64,000 bases of DNA, taken from NCBI GenBank assembly GCA_000469685.2, contig LS997566.1:36181920-36245919 (forward strand). Direction: 5' to 3'. A program made the translations under genes and the position numbers. The notes beneath the pieces were generated by a model that was not told the origin of the DNA, did not search any database, and saw nothing but the letters and a program-made list of their open reading frames with translations. Below are positions 47,942 through 58,031 of this stretch, piece by piece. How positions within the stretch are numbered: the stretch's first letter is position 1; the number at the start of each line of letters is the position of its first letter. This DNA is from Haemonchus contortus. Its lineage: Eukaryota > Nematoda > Chromadorea > Rhabditida > Trichostrongylidae.

Positions 47942-50739
47942 GAAAGGGCAGACACACGAAAGGAGGGGTGAAGGGGGAAGGGAGGGAGTGCAAAAGGTTT
48001 GGCGATGTATTTTTTGCAGTGGAAGCAGTCGTTACGTAGCACTTTCTTTACGGTAGCTCTGCCCTTCGGAATCCAAACACGTTGTCGCAGTTGTGTGAGA
48101 GTATGATTGAGACCGCAATGGTTGTTCTCTGCATGGGTGTGGAGTATGAAGAGAGCGGTGATGCGGTTTGTGTGAGGGAGGAATATTGGAGTAATGGTAT
48201 CCTGATGTAAATTGCTGTTATCGATGCGTCCCTGAGATTTCCAGAGGTAAGTTTCTTGGCACGTGAACAGATGAAGGTGGTTCATCAAGTCAAGGCTGGG
48301 AGGATTTTGAGTTTGGGCTTGTCGAAATAGGATTCGTTCGGCTCTTGTGTATAGCTGCACACTGTGACGTCCAAAGAAAGAGGCTGCCTTTTCAGATTTC
48401 ATGGTGAGGAAGCGCAATATTAGATATACCGTGTTGAGTAGGGAAGTCCACTTGCTAAATCGCGTGGTATCCAAGAACGACCGCTGTGAAGGCGTTGCTT
48501 CCAAAGATATTGCAGGGAGACACTGGTTTCCTGTGGTTCCGTCTAGTGCATCGAGAGGAGCACCCTTCGATGGAGATTGCTGCGCATTCATGGTTGTAGC
48601 GGGAACGCTCACAGGCCACGTTGTTTCATCCCTCATCAGAAAGTCGGGTCCGTTCCACCACTTATCCGTGGCTTGTAGTTCCGTGAGAGTCGCTCCACGA
48701 GAACCAATGTCAGCAGGATTATCTTTTGTGGGAACATAACGCATGATAACGTCTGAGGTAACAGATTGAATTGTCTTCACGCGATTACGGACAAAGACCG
48801 GAACTATCTTATCGGTATTAGCCCACCTCAGGGCAACGGTGCTATCGGTCCAGAGAAACTTCCTGCTCTGTTCAAAATCCATTTCTCCGGCGATGAATGA
48901 AAGGAGCTTGGCGCCTATAGTGAGAGCCGATAATTCCAAACGAAGGATTGTTATTGACTGGTGAAGTGGGGCCAGCCTTGATTTCGACATTATGAAGGAC
49001 ACCTCGTGAGGGAGATTGTTGCGTCGATGAAGTAAGTATGCTACAGCGCAGTAGGCGCTTCCCGAAGCATCTGTAAATACGTGGAGCTCAAAATCAGATG
49101 TGCTGGATTGTTCGGAATCGACGATAATGCGATCGATGCTAACCGTGGAATCAGACCAGGAACCACATATAGTTTGCCATTGTACTGATTGTTCTTCAGA
49201 GAGTATATCGTCCCATCTTTGCTCACTTTTCCATAGTGATTGAAGAAAGAGTTTTCCAGTAAGAGTAACGGGTGAAAGAATTCCCAAGGGATCGTAAATG
49301 CTGGCGACTTCTTTCAAAACCTTCCGTTTTGTCCACCTGATCCCGTCTGGAGGTTTTCGTGGGAAACTGATTGCTAGCGTGTCTTTAAGAATGTCCCATT
49401 TGAGTCCAAGAAGATTTTGCACTGAAGGAATAGTTCCTTCCTTTGTTGCAAACAACTCATTCAGCTCAGAAGAATTGCTGGCGTATTGTCTCAAATTCAT
49501 ACCGGCCTTACGGAACAGCTCTTTAGAATCGGCATAAAACTTCTTTCCTTCCTCAGTGTTGCTGACACCATGGAAGACATTATCAACGTATGTATTCCGG
49601 AGAAGTGCTTGTGACAGAGTTGTCGCCATCCTTGTCAGGTGATGGTGGATGGTGCCGGATAAAAGAAAAGGGGAGCAGATCAGACCAAAGGGCACTCGGG
49701 TAAATCGATATGTCCTGATATTAGACGGGCTCAGTGGTCCCGTTGTGTCGTTTATCCATAAGAACCGTGTGTAGTCTCTACAGTCTGGATGGAGCGCTAC
49801 CATCAAAAATGCCTTCTCGATGTCACTTGTTATCAGAATGGGAGGAATTCTGCAACGTATGAGTATGCTGGTGAGGTTAGGTAAAAGTACAGGACCTCGG
49901 TATAGCATTTCGTTTATACTCATCTTCTCTTTCATTTTGGCTGATCCGTCCAAAACACATCTCACCTTGATGTTTTGGTCGCTGTCAGTTTTCACCACGC
50001 CGTGGTGGGATAGATAATGAGATGGTTTTGATAACTCCATGCTCGGGACTTGCTCAATGATCCTTCTTTGGAGTTGATCTTTGATGACTTCATCATGCTT
50101 CCTGATGTACGACGGGTTGTTCTTCAATGATTTCACAAGACGGACAAGCCTCGAGAAAGCCAAGGCAAAGTTGTCGAACAGTTGTGATGGATCGGATATG
50201 AATGGCAGTTTGACAACATATCGTTGTTCCTGTTCATTGTATTCAATGGTCTCATTGAAGAACTGTAGGCATTTGGAATCATCCTTCTGAGTTGGGTCGT
50301 CCACTACTCCAACTGCTTCCAATTTCCAGAAATTTTGAACGAGCTCCGAGAGCTCATCATGGTGTACTGGATTGGTTATTTCATTTTCTCCGCGTAGGGA
50401 ACTGCATGTTGAAATACCTTTGAGATTGAGTGCTTTACCAACGAGGACATTGCCAACCGTGGTGTGAAGTGAACGATATCCGTTCGGGAGCTTCTCATAG
50501 TGGAAGTCGTCTGAAAGAGTTATGTCCCAGAAGTAGTCATTTCCTATCAAGATTGACGGCTTAGAAGATGATATGGTAATGTCATTGCTCCTAATGTCAC
50601 GAACCTGGTGAGCATGACTTAAACGCCCTGTCAAAGTGGGCAATGACTTCACATAGAGCTGCTTGTCGCCCTTTTCCGTGCTAATGCCGACGACGTGATT
50701 ACGAGATCGATTTACACGACTGTTTCGATGTGCATTCCT
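47932..50739 (-). CDS. pol: BEL/Pao pol: RT, RNase H, integrase zinc-binding part
   Basis: Open frame of 936 codons including the stop (open from 50739; no ATG is needed in a polyprotein). Only the C-terminal end of the protease domain is present at its start (SILIGNDYFWDI). Reverse transcriptase follows, with FLMVALHPDCRDYTRFLW, VPFGLICSPFLLSGTIHHHL and the catalytic box TYVDNV, where the usual second Asp of YVDD is Asn. RNase H is seen in VFTDASGSAYCAVAYLL, LRLELSALTIGAKLL, FLWTDSTVALRW and KDNPADIGSRG. An H2C2 zinc finger (HTHAENNHCGLN ... CFHCKKY) begins the integrase. The frame ends at a TAG at 47932, one base out of phase with the integrase core. Relative to gag it is in the +1 frame, and the two frames overlap at 50699-50739. 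Confidence 0.9.
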   Translation of the reverse strand, partial: RNAHRNSRVNRSRNHVVGISTEKGDKQLYVKSLPTLTGRLSHAHQVRDIRSNDITISSSKPSILIGNDYFWDITLSDDFHYEKLPNGYRSLHTTVGNVLVGKALNLKGISTCSSLRGENEITNPVHHDELSELVQNFWKLEAVGVVDDPTQKDDSKCLQFFNETIEYNEQEQRYVVKLPFISDPSQLFDNFALAFSRLVRLVKSLKNNPSYIRKHDEVIKDQLQRRIIEQVPSMELSKPSHYLSHHGVVKTDSDQNIKVRCVLDGSAKMKEKMSINEMLYRGPVLLPNLTSILIRCRIPPILITSDIEKAFLMVALHPDCRDYTRFLWINDTTGPLSPSNIRTYRFTRVPFGLICSPFLLSGTIHHHLTRMATTLSQALLRNTYVDNVFHGVSNTEEGKKFYADSKELFRKAGMNLRQYASNSSELNELFATKEGTIPSVQNLLGLKWDILKDTLAISFPRKPPDGIRWTKRKVLKEVASIYDPLGILSPVTLTGKLFLQSLWKSEQRWDDILSEEQSVQWQTICGSWSDSTVSIDRIIVDSEQSSTSDFELHVFTDASGSAYCAVAYLLHRRNNLPHEVSFIMSKSRLAPLHQSITILRLELSALTIGAKLLSFIAGEMDFEQSRKFLWTDSTVALRWANTDKIVPVFVRNRVKTIQSVTSDVIMRYVPTKDNPADIGSRGATLTELQATDKWWNGPDFLMRDETTWPVSVPATTMNAQQSPSKGAPLDALDGTTGNQCLPAISLEATPSQRSFLDTTRFSKWTSLLNTVYLILRFLTMKSEKAASFFGRHSVQLYTRAERILFRQAQTQNPPSLDLMNHLHLFTCQETYLWKSQGRIDNSNLHQDTITPIFLPHTNRITALFILHTHAENNHCGLNHTLTQLRQRVWIPKGRATVKKVLRNDCFHCKKYIAKPFALPPFPLHPSFRVSALSKM

Positions 50740-51640
50740 TCAACGAATGTTTGTTGGAGAGGCAGTTGTAGCACAAGCGTAGTTGCTTTACAAGACGGCT
50801 CCGTTCTTGAGGTGTGGGAAATTCAACACATGCATTGGGGACGTGATCGTTGCTTTGGCAGAAAGGGCAGGGTCTCATTCTCTTATCCTTATGAGGAATT
50901 GTCCTGTCTGGATTCGATCGCGATGAGGAGTGGAATCCGTAACTCTGGAGATGGTTACTCGGGCGAGCGTGATATTCCATCTCGAAAAGGGTTGCGTCTT
51001 TACGGACTATATCAGTGAGCAAGTTTAGCAGCTCGGTCGGAGTCAGATTATGACGGTTCCCCGTTCGATCGTGTATCTGGCTTCGCACGCGGGCTGGCAG
51101 CTTGTTGAGCAAGATCGCTCCTAAGCCAGTCTCCTTGGAATCATCCTCCTCGTCGCTGAATTGCCTTACCAGGGCAAACATTTGGTTGTAGATTGTTTGC
51201 AAATTACGCCCTTCGGGGTCACAATTCGGCAACTGAGCTAATTTCGTGTAGAGGATATGCTTCATTGTGACCTTATCATCATAGTGGGTAGCGAGGATAT
51301 CCAATGCGATTTTGTAATTCCCAGGCGTCATCGACAAGCCTTGAATGGACTGGAGGGCACGCCCTCTCAGGCAAGACTTGAGGAGAGTCGTATCATCTAA
51401 CTGTACCTTACTTCCCACTAATGTTGCAAAACGTGATGAAAATTCGGGATATTCTAGAATATTCCCGTCAAAAGTTGGAAGTTCCAACTTACTGGGAATG
51501 GACGCGTCCACGAAGTTGAGCAGTGACGCGTTGCTTGTCGGAGGATACTGGACCGTCGCAATTGGGTTGAATACCGCTTCAGGAGGTGCAGGTCTGCTCG
51601 GTGACTGTCGTCTTCTTTGTCTTCGGCTTGGAGGAGACAT
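50699..51640 (-). CDS. gag: BEL/Pao gag with two zinc knuckles
   Basis: 313 codons from ATG 51640 to a TAA. An Arg/Pro-rich N-terminus is followed by a DUF1759-like capsid region (KLELPTFDGNILEYPEFSSR, LLNKLPARVRSQI). Two CCHC-type knuckles follow, at residues 258-271 (CPFCQSNDHVPNAC) and 290-303 (CYNCLSNKHSLKEC). The protein packages element RNA in family members. Right after the second knuckle the frame ends (CTSKQSCKSIS), where relatives continue through a further Cys-rich part into a protease with a D-S/T-G active site. No such motif is found in any frame here, so a deletion across this junction is likely. The ATG lies 32 nt from the 5' LTR. Confidence 0.92.
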   Translation of the reverse strand: MSPPSRRQRRRQSPSRPAPPEAVFNPIATVQYPPTSNASLLNFVDASIPSKLELPTFDGNILEYPEFSSRFATLVGSKVQLDDTTLLKSCLRGRALQSIQGLSMTPGNYKIALDILATHYDDKVTMKHILYTKLAQLPNCDPEGRNLQTIYNQMFALVRQFSDEEDDSKETGLGAILLNKLPARVRSQIHDRTGNRHNLTPTELLNLLTDIVRKDATLFEMEYHARPSNHLQSYGFHSSSRSNPDRTIPHKDKRMRPCPFCQSNDHVPNACVEFPTPQERSRLVKQLRLCYNCLSNKHSLKECTSKQSCKSIS

Positions 51641-51651
51641 TTGTTTCTTCT

Positions 51652-51669
51652 ATCCTGCCGTGGTCGCCA
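51652..51669 (-). promoter_or_regulatory. Primer binding site, tRNA-Arg type
   Basis: On the minus strand TGGCGACCACGGCAGGAT lies 2 nt from the 5' LTR. It starts with TGG, as needed to pair with a tRNA 3' CCA. The implied tRNA end (ATCCTGCCGTGGTCGCCA) looks like the 3' end of an arginine tRNA of animals; this identity is from memory and is tentative. Confidence 0.75.
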
Positions 51670-51671
51670 CT

Positions 51672-51908
51672 TGATCGTACTGAGATTCTTTATTCGGTAG
51701 AGTACAAACAGTCTTGCGATTGGTGACTGGACTGACTGATGATCAGTGCACAGGAGAGTGCAGACAAGAAGTCGAAAAAGTGAGGAGAATGAACCACCGA
51801 GAGTTTATATAGGCTACATGTTTTGTAGTACAACTATAAACATTGTGATACCATATCAGAACTCGTCGGTGTAAACAAGGGAGGTTGAGTTTCTGTTCGG
51901 TACAGAAA
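51672..51908 (-). repeat. 5' LTR of BEL/Pao element
   Basis: 237 bp, three differences from the 3' LTR (98.7% identical by direct comparison). The TATA box is the complement of 51804-51811 and the AATAAA signal the complement of 51689-51694, giving U3-R-U5 order on the minus strand. Confidence 0.92.
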
Positions 51909-52353
51909 TTCATTAAGCGAGAAGGGAAGATGATTTTTGTTTGTCCACTACTTTGAAGAATCCTAACACTGTCAAGGTGAAACAGAAGTAGCAAACATTC
52001 GCGCCTTGTATTTCTAAATTTCCTGAAGCACCGTACTAGGAATGAGTGACGCCTTGAAACGTGCGTATTCATCTCTTTTTTATAACCTCGCCAAAATATA
52101 CTCATACAAATCCAGAGACTTCTAAATACACATTCCCTAACTCCGCGCTGAAGAGACCTTTCTTTAATAACCCGAAATTCAGCCACGTCGGTTGTCCTCT
52201 GCCCCTATTCTGCTCCGGTCCTGCTGTGAAGTCGTAAAAATCCATATACAGTAGGAATACCAAGCATCTGCTTTTTTCCTTACTCTCGAGAGTGGGTTAA
52301 ACCCGGTCCCGGCTCGGTACATCCTGCTTTTCTCAGCCATCATTTTTACTAGC
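51909..52353. other. Flank between BEL/Pao and receptor gene
   Basis: A minus-strand open frame (52186 down into the LTR) has no recognised domain and shares sequence with the LTR at its end. On the + strand, TTTTTTCCTTACTCTC and a TTTTCTCAG at 52330-52337 precede the receptor ATG at 52354. The TTTTCTCAG could be a trans-splice acceptor, which is common in nematodes (inference). Confidence 0.4.
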
Positions 52354-54129
52354 ATGGCAGAGCAACTTGAACGAACAGCTTTAATGAACAGAGAGCAGAT
52401 GATGTATGCAGATGTTATGGGCATCAAGTTCACCCGACTAATTCCTTATTCACTTGCCATATTTCACGCACACACAGCTTATAATAGCGAATTATTAAGT
52501 AGTCACTCCCAAGTGATCTATGATAACCTCATCACTTCATCACAAACAACTTACCACATAATTACGACCTCTTTTGATAATAGTGGAATCCCAATTCTCA
52601 TTCACCTTGATAGTAGTGTGTAATTGAGGACTCGCATCTTCTTTTGACTTGCTTTCTCGCATTCCTACCGTACTTACAGCACCCTACTCGCGTCATTTCG
52701 TTCCAAAAAAATCACACCAAACGAAAGTTCCTATTTTAACAAATAATTGAAAGAGCAATCTTGAGCAAACGCTATTTCAGGACGCCCTCCATACCACCTA
52801 TCGAAACTCGCTTGCGTTTAGCTTTGAGCTATTTGATTCTTTCAATCTTCGGCATTATTCCAAATATTCTACTTGCAATGGTGCTCCATAAGGTCAGTTT
52901 GGTTTCAAATTCCATTCTACAGAGGAGAGCAGTTGGAAATGAGCCTAAAGGCATAGATCACACAAAAAAACACACACACAATCGTTTTTCAGATCGAAAA
53001 GGGCTTCTCAAACTTAACATGAGCCGTGCTTTGAATTGCTGTTGTGCCGTTGTAAAGATTTTTTGATGACCTTAACTGAGATTCTTTTCTGACTTTGACA
53101 ATTTAATCAACGTGCGACTATTTCAGAGCCTCAATAAACTTAACCAGGCCAACTTCTTCATATTAGCTACACAAGTCCTTATTTGTGCTCTTGGGCAACT
53201 GTTGACTCAACTCATGGTGGCATTTCCGTTGTCATTATATGGAGCTAATGTTAGTTTGTATTTCGTGGGTTGTTAAACTTTTGAGAGCTAGGCAACGGCT
53301 TTGAAAATCAATTTCAGACCAGGATTCTTATAGAACCTTCAGAGTAGTACTTCAACAGGCTGGGCAAGAAGATAACATCAGGCTTGAATCTCGAGACCTA
53401 GCACCAGATCTACATCTGAAAAAAACGCTCCCAGTCGTTCCCACTTCGGGTGGAGTTGACTCATTCCGAAGGAGAGCTTCATTCGTTCACTCTTTTAGAG
53501 TGATCCACAGAGCTACATAACTGCCGCCTTGGAAAATTTCATTCACGGTTAATCGTGCACTTATTTTAGCAGAATCTGAGACATCGTCCCTTCAAGGCAT
53601 GACAAGCAATTAAACACTTCTTTCAAGCTTTTAGCAAAAAGATTTTACTATTCGAAAAAGCAAAAAAACTGGAGAAAACATTAAAGTGGCAGTCACCGGT
53701 ACAGCTGAACAAACGCCCTCAATCACTTCTAATGCTAGGGAAAATTTTACTGGATATCAAATGCATAGCGCACTTAGGACTTACGAGGTTTTCATACAAA
53801 TTCGCACATTACGGCGTTAATCCTATTTAAGGATCCTTGGGGAAAAAGAAGGGAAAGATGGCAAGCTGGGTAAATACAATGTGTAATTGATCAGTGATTA
53901 CTAAAATCTTATCCTTGCACCTTTTGATTCACCTGCGAGTCAAAGTACACAAATTTTAGATTTACAAAGGCGGTGTTACAATATGGATCTACAATTTTGT
54001 AAATGTTATCGATACTATTAGTTTCAATGGCATACTGTGGTTCACACTCACAATAGCCATTAATCGCTTTACAGCCTTCGCTCGGCCACTGCTACATGAT
54101 GCAATGTTTAGCCGTTCAAAAGTATGGAG
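52354..54129 (+). CDS. Nematode serpentine (7TM) receptor, 5' exons
   Basis: Four exons join in phase: 52354-52403 (ATG...CAGATGAT|GTATGC), 52781-52892 (CTATTTCAG ... CATAAG|GTCAGT), 53127-53249 (TATTTCAG ... GCTAAT|GTTAGT) and 53960-54129 (AAATTTTAG ... TGGAG|GTGAGT). The predicted protein starts MAEQLERTALMNREQMM. It has three hydrophobic spans: LALSYLILSIFGIIPNILLA, FFILATQVLICALGQLLTQL and a third including GILWFTLTIAINRFTAFARP. The asparagine-rich first span and the NRF..F..P motif after the third are the hallmarks of nematode chemosensory receptor families of the Srx/Srv/Srt kind. The exact class is uncertain. Such proteins sit in the membrane of sensory neurons in C. elegans. Membrane spans 4-7 were not found with confidence; 56900-57015 may contribute span 5. 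Confidence 0.75.
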
Positions 54130-55084
54130 GTGAGTTGTAGCAAAATTAAGTATTCATTTTTACATCTCATAGATTGAAACGAGTTCTTAATAGAGCCTTC
54201 CATAAAGCACCACGGAATATAGGTAGTCTCTACACATTCCACCTTATTTTCTTCGCTATAGTATTCACAGCATAAAAAAATGACGACCAGGTTCCCTACC
54301 GTCATAGCCCACTGTAAAAAAATTGACAGCTAGGGTCTCAACCATCACAGCTCAATAACTCGCCTTAACTACTGCTGCAAGCTTTTTGTTTGCTTACTAA
54401 ATACAATAATAGAGCTTGTACTGCACAGTCACCTCTCAAACTTCTCTTTAGACCACCCGATTCTGAGAAGTTGTCTCCTAAAATGTTTCTTAGTACAGTA
54501 CTGCGGTAGACGTACTCCGTATACAGCATATGAGATATGATCAAAGCGGCTGCTCATATGTACGGATCTGAAAGGATTGCGCATTGTGCCTGACCAAACA
54601 GCTTTTCTGGGTCTTCTCACTAGTTTTGATATTCATCGATTCTTTTGATGCACTAGCACCTCCGTCCTGACCCAACTATGTGTATATTTGTGTTAAGACA
54701 TCTTCATTGGTCCTACATCACAGAAAATAGCGCGAATCAAAGTCAGAAGTTTGGAGTCAGACGCAATCAAAACTATTTCTCACCATATTCCTTCTCAGGA
54801 CAAAGGTCTGGTTCTGCTCTGAAAAGATGCTACCATGTGCATGGTCTCAAATTACATACGAGGTTGCTCTCTCGAAGCGACACCCGCAAGCAGACCCTTC
54901 CATCCCTTCGCGCCCAAGGAATATATAAGTGCCTTAAAATGCTCAGAACCGGAATTTTCACTTTGGACCACCTTTCTCAGAGTGGTTTACGTGAATAAAA
55001 GCCTTGCCTCACAAGTAATCCTAAAGACCAAGTGACCCAAATACACTCCAAATGCCAGTATGATACCGAATGGTGTTCAAGTGT
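54130..55084. other. Receptor intron or flank, no exon found
   Basis: The exon for membrane span 4 is expected to begin here with one base that completes AG_. Acceptor-like sites near 54219 and 54607 lead quickly to stops. No repeat is recognised. Confidence 0.35.
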
Positions 55085-55480
55085 TCAGAGGCACGGTTCA
55101 CGATAATTTTGGGTTCTTCAAATAATCAAGAAAAACTAAAGAGGTGGAAAGTAGTGATGTAGGCGACAAAGCACGCTAATTAATGTTTCTAGCTACAGTG
55201 TGTCATTGCGTACGTGTTGGTCCTGTCGCGAATACCTTACTGCAGTAAGCAAAGATGTCCTCCAAAAGTCATTAGCTCATAAGAATAAGTTAACAAAAAC
55301 ATATTACATCAAAAATAACCCACCTTTTCCATCCTCCTGAGGCAGAAAGTTAAAGGACCGCAACAGCAAAAAGAATAGCAGAGAGTAGCAGAATATGGGT
55401 AAAACATCACATCACCACCCGGCAATCAGCTGATTGCATCATGAGCTTGTTGGTCCTGGTGCGAATAGAGCGACCCTGAT
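55085..55480 (+). repeat. 500-bp interspersed repeat, copy 3
   Basis: Copy of the family at 10262-10800 (GTTCACGATAATTTTGGG, GTCATTGCGTACGTGTTGGT, AACCCACCTTTTCCATCC, GGCAATCAGCTGATTGC). It shares with copy 1 the ACCCACCTTTTtCagTCCTCC part and with copy 2 the start. Confidence 0.65.
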
Positions 55481-56899
55481 CGTCTCGACGCTCGTCTGAC
55501 ATAACGGGCCGTATGCATAACGCCCAGGGTAGGTGTCATGAACTTCCCGTCCATGATGACGTATTGTGTGCCCGCCTTCCTCCGCCGTATACAAATGGCA
55601 GGGTCGTTACGGGTGTGTGAGGACGGTGAGCTCGATTCAGCCCATGCATGTTGCCGCTGAGGTGCTATCCTAGTAACGAAAGGATAGATAGTTGCGGACC
55701 CGCGGTTGACGGTACAAGTCATTCCAAGGATTCCAAGCAATACAAGTAAATCTCCTTCATCCCCACGGTAGATTTGATGATAACGAATATGGGCCGATTG
55801 TGGATATATGAATTCGACTCGTACGTTTGTAATGGAATATGAAGTCGATTAATAAACATGTATCAACATATCTTGTAAAACAACGAACCACCAAAACACA
55901 TATCTGGAATTGATGCCTCCAGAACAGTAGGGAAGGGGAGAGTCTCCCCAAGGAAATGTTTGTTTTTGCCGTGGGTCAGATAAGAGACGCCGGAGCAGAG
56001 TATTTTGCGCATCCAAGACAGTGTTAAATTGATATCCGGATTTGTGTTTTTCGATTAGATGAACCGGGATTTGGGGAGTGTGTGGATTTTTGCCAAGCGA
56101 ATGCACCTTAACAAAGTGGAGGGGAACTTTATCCTGATAACGCTCGCGGAAGCAGTAAAAGGGTGGTATGTTCTACAAAATGCTTTTTGAGGGTCGTGGA
56201 AACTAAGGAACGCGCAGCTAGATATCGAGCACCTATTACAAAGTGCCCTCAATTAAATGCGAATGTTCAAATGTTATAAGAATGCTTCCATACATTTATT
56301 AATTGTGTAAAAAATAAACAAATGAAGAGAACACTAAGAAAGTGAAGCGTTCAGAGAAAAATAGCCTCGAAAGAGTAAAATTTGCATACCAGCTATCACA
56401 TAAATACTTGATATTGTGATTATAAGATGTTAAATAGTCATTAAATACCCTTTCGCTTGAGAGTTTGGCTATTTCACCCCTTTCACAGGATTTTCAGCGA
56501 ATTGGGGCTGCGTACAACGCCATCTTTGGTTCGGGAATCAGAATCAGAAGAGGTCCCAAGATCTTGATCACCACCAGTCTATTCAGGATTATTTATTCAA
56601 TACGTGTCACTTCCTCCACACTTCAACCTTTACATTTCTGCGCCATCCTCGGTTCGGGAACCTCATACTTCGAGAATCCTTCACGCAACCTTCCTTTATG
56701 CACCTACCCCCAGCACCGCAACACTCGGCTTCACCTTTCCTAGGAATTATACATCGCCACTAACAATGATATACATTTGGTAGATATACTTTTGTCCAAT
56801 TCACCGCATCGAAGCATTTCAGTCTGTTGCAGTGTCTATTTCAACCTTTACACGTATACACACATACCTCTTGTTCAGCAACACGCTTTTTTTCTCCAG
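55481..56899. other. No gene recognised
   Basis: Contains two copies of a short motif CGCCATCYTYGGTTCGGGAA (near 56518 and 56640). Small splice-like blocks (for example 56741-56775, GAATTATACATCGCC...) cannot be tied to the receptor with confidence. Confidence 0.35.
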
Positions 56900-57015
56900 A
56901 CGCTAGGCTTTCTAACTGTTGCTACCATCATTTATCTTCGAGTATTCACCTTTCACTCGCTTATGAAAGACGTGGATAGCAAAATGGACATCGTGTTTTC
57001 GCACCAACGAAAGAA
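56900..57015 (+). CDS. Possible later receptor exon (membrane span)
   Basis: After CTTTTTTTCTCCAG the frame reads TLGFLTVATIIYLRVFTFHS, then LMKDVDSKMDIVFSHQRKK. The DNA then reads AAAGAA|GTAACT, a usable donor; without splicing a TAA follows. A hydrophobic span followed by a basic loop would suit span 5 and the third intracellular loop of the receptor at 52354. The missing exon for span 4 leaves this unproven. Confidence 0.35.
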
Positions 57016-57808
57016 GTAACTTCTATGCAAACGTTCGCAACCCCTTTTGGAGCAGGGTTCGTTCAAAGAAATGAAAAGCAAAGCGACTAGAAGGGACGCG
57101 ATTACAACTGCAACACTTAACGACGTTAAAGGTTTAGGGGTGGGAAAAAATCTGTAAAATGAAATAAATAAAGACTACAGCTCGACATAGCGTAATGTCG
57201 CTTCCACCTACCACGTCAGGAGTAGCCAGAATGTATAATTGTGTCGGAAAATTACTTGGTAGTTGCTGATAGAAATAATTCTGATTTCCTTCTCAACTTA
57301 CACCAGGATCATGATGCAAAAATGCTCACGATAACTGGTGTAAATCCAAGAAGAAAACCTGCTTAACTGAAGCTTCAACTGCTTAACAGCAACGAGTTCA
57401 GCAATATAAGTAGATTGGTAGTCATTTGCAGCAGTAGAATAAAATCAGAGCAATAATTGACTAATTCGGCAGCAGGAATTAGAGGAATAAGCGCTCAGTC
57501 GAATAATGTAGTGAAAAGCGGGGTAGCGGCGTGTAAGACCGTCGGCGCCCCAGCTCGATTTTTGGGGTACGTTCATCCCCCGCCCAGGGTAGAGAGGCCT
57601 CCCCTCACAGGGTGGGGAGTGAATGGGGTCGGGCTTCTCTGAGCTTTCGCTAAGGTAAAGTCGCAGAGGCAAACATCACATGATCCTCGAGGGCCTACTT
57701 TTGATAGGGCTGCAAGACTGGAGATTATATATGCTGGACAGGGATCAGATGCATCGAAAACAATCCAGTCAACCTTAATTTCAGAAGAACAATTTCACTA
57801 TAAAAACA
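57016..57808. other. No gene recognised; GC-rich island
   Basis: A GC-rich block at about 57515-57640 (CCGCCCAGGGTAGAGAGGCC, CACAGGGTGGGGAGTGAATG) contrasts with its surroundings. A strong acceptor (CAACTTACACCAG, 57305) is followed by a short frame that ends in a stop after about eight codons. Confidence 0.35.
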
Positions 57809-57818
57809 CTTTTTCCAG

Positions 57819-58031
57819 ATCAAGTTTGCCTACTCGAATAATGGCGGTAGTAATGTCGTCTCTAGAGCGCTCCCACGCCTTTTCTATGTAATGACTCTCG
57901 GTGGACTATCGGTCCCATTAGAAAAGATTTTGGTTTCTCCGATGGCTTTTCCTCGAGTGAGCGATGATTCACCTAAAGGGGATGGTCCAGCACACAAAGG
58001 AGTAATCTATCTGGATGGGATCGACTTTTTG
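57819..58031 (+). CDS. Orphan duplicated exon
   Basis: 213 nt, phase 0 at both ends, acceptor ACTTTTTCCAG, donor TTTTTG|GTGAGC. Its 71 codons (IKFAYSNNGGSNVVSRALPR, LFYVMTLGGLSVPLEKILVS, ...LDGIDFL) match exon 35859-36071 at 56 of 71 residues, with no stop or indel. No neighbouring exon of the same gene is visible, so it is either part of a second gene that extends beyond recognition or a recent orphan. The open frame and splice sites have survived in spite of neighbouring insertions. Confidence 0.6.

Larger units (their letters stand above)
46599..51908 (-). mobile_element. BEL/Pao LTR retrotransposon, complete but defective
   Basis: 5310 bp on the minus strand with two 237-bp LTRs that differ at only 3 sites, and a 5-bp flanking duplication TTCAT (46594-46598 and 51909-51913). 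Order from the 5' LTR at 51908 downward: tRNA primer site, gag with two zinc knuckles, pol with reverse transcriptase, RNase H and integrase, then the 3' LTR. Domain order (RT-RNaseH-integrase in one pol) and the DUF1759/DUF5641-like parts identify BEL/Pao. Defects are a missing protease active-site region between gag and pol and at least three frameshifts in the last third of pol. The LTRs date the insertion as recent, so the defects may have been present in the parent copy or be base-call errors. Confidence 0.95.

Noticed and set aside
47676..51674. Forward-strand ORFs across the BEL/Pao element (for example 47676-48056)
   Set aside because: Antisense to pol and gag; no domain in these frames.
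52761..53066. 101-codon ORF reading through the receptor exon
   Set aside because: The first part is the true receptor exon, but the ORF runs on into the intron past a good GTCAGT donor.
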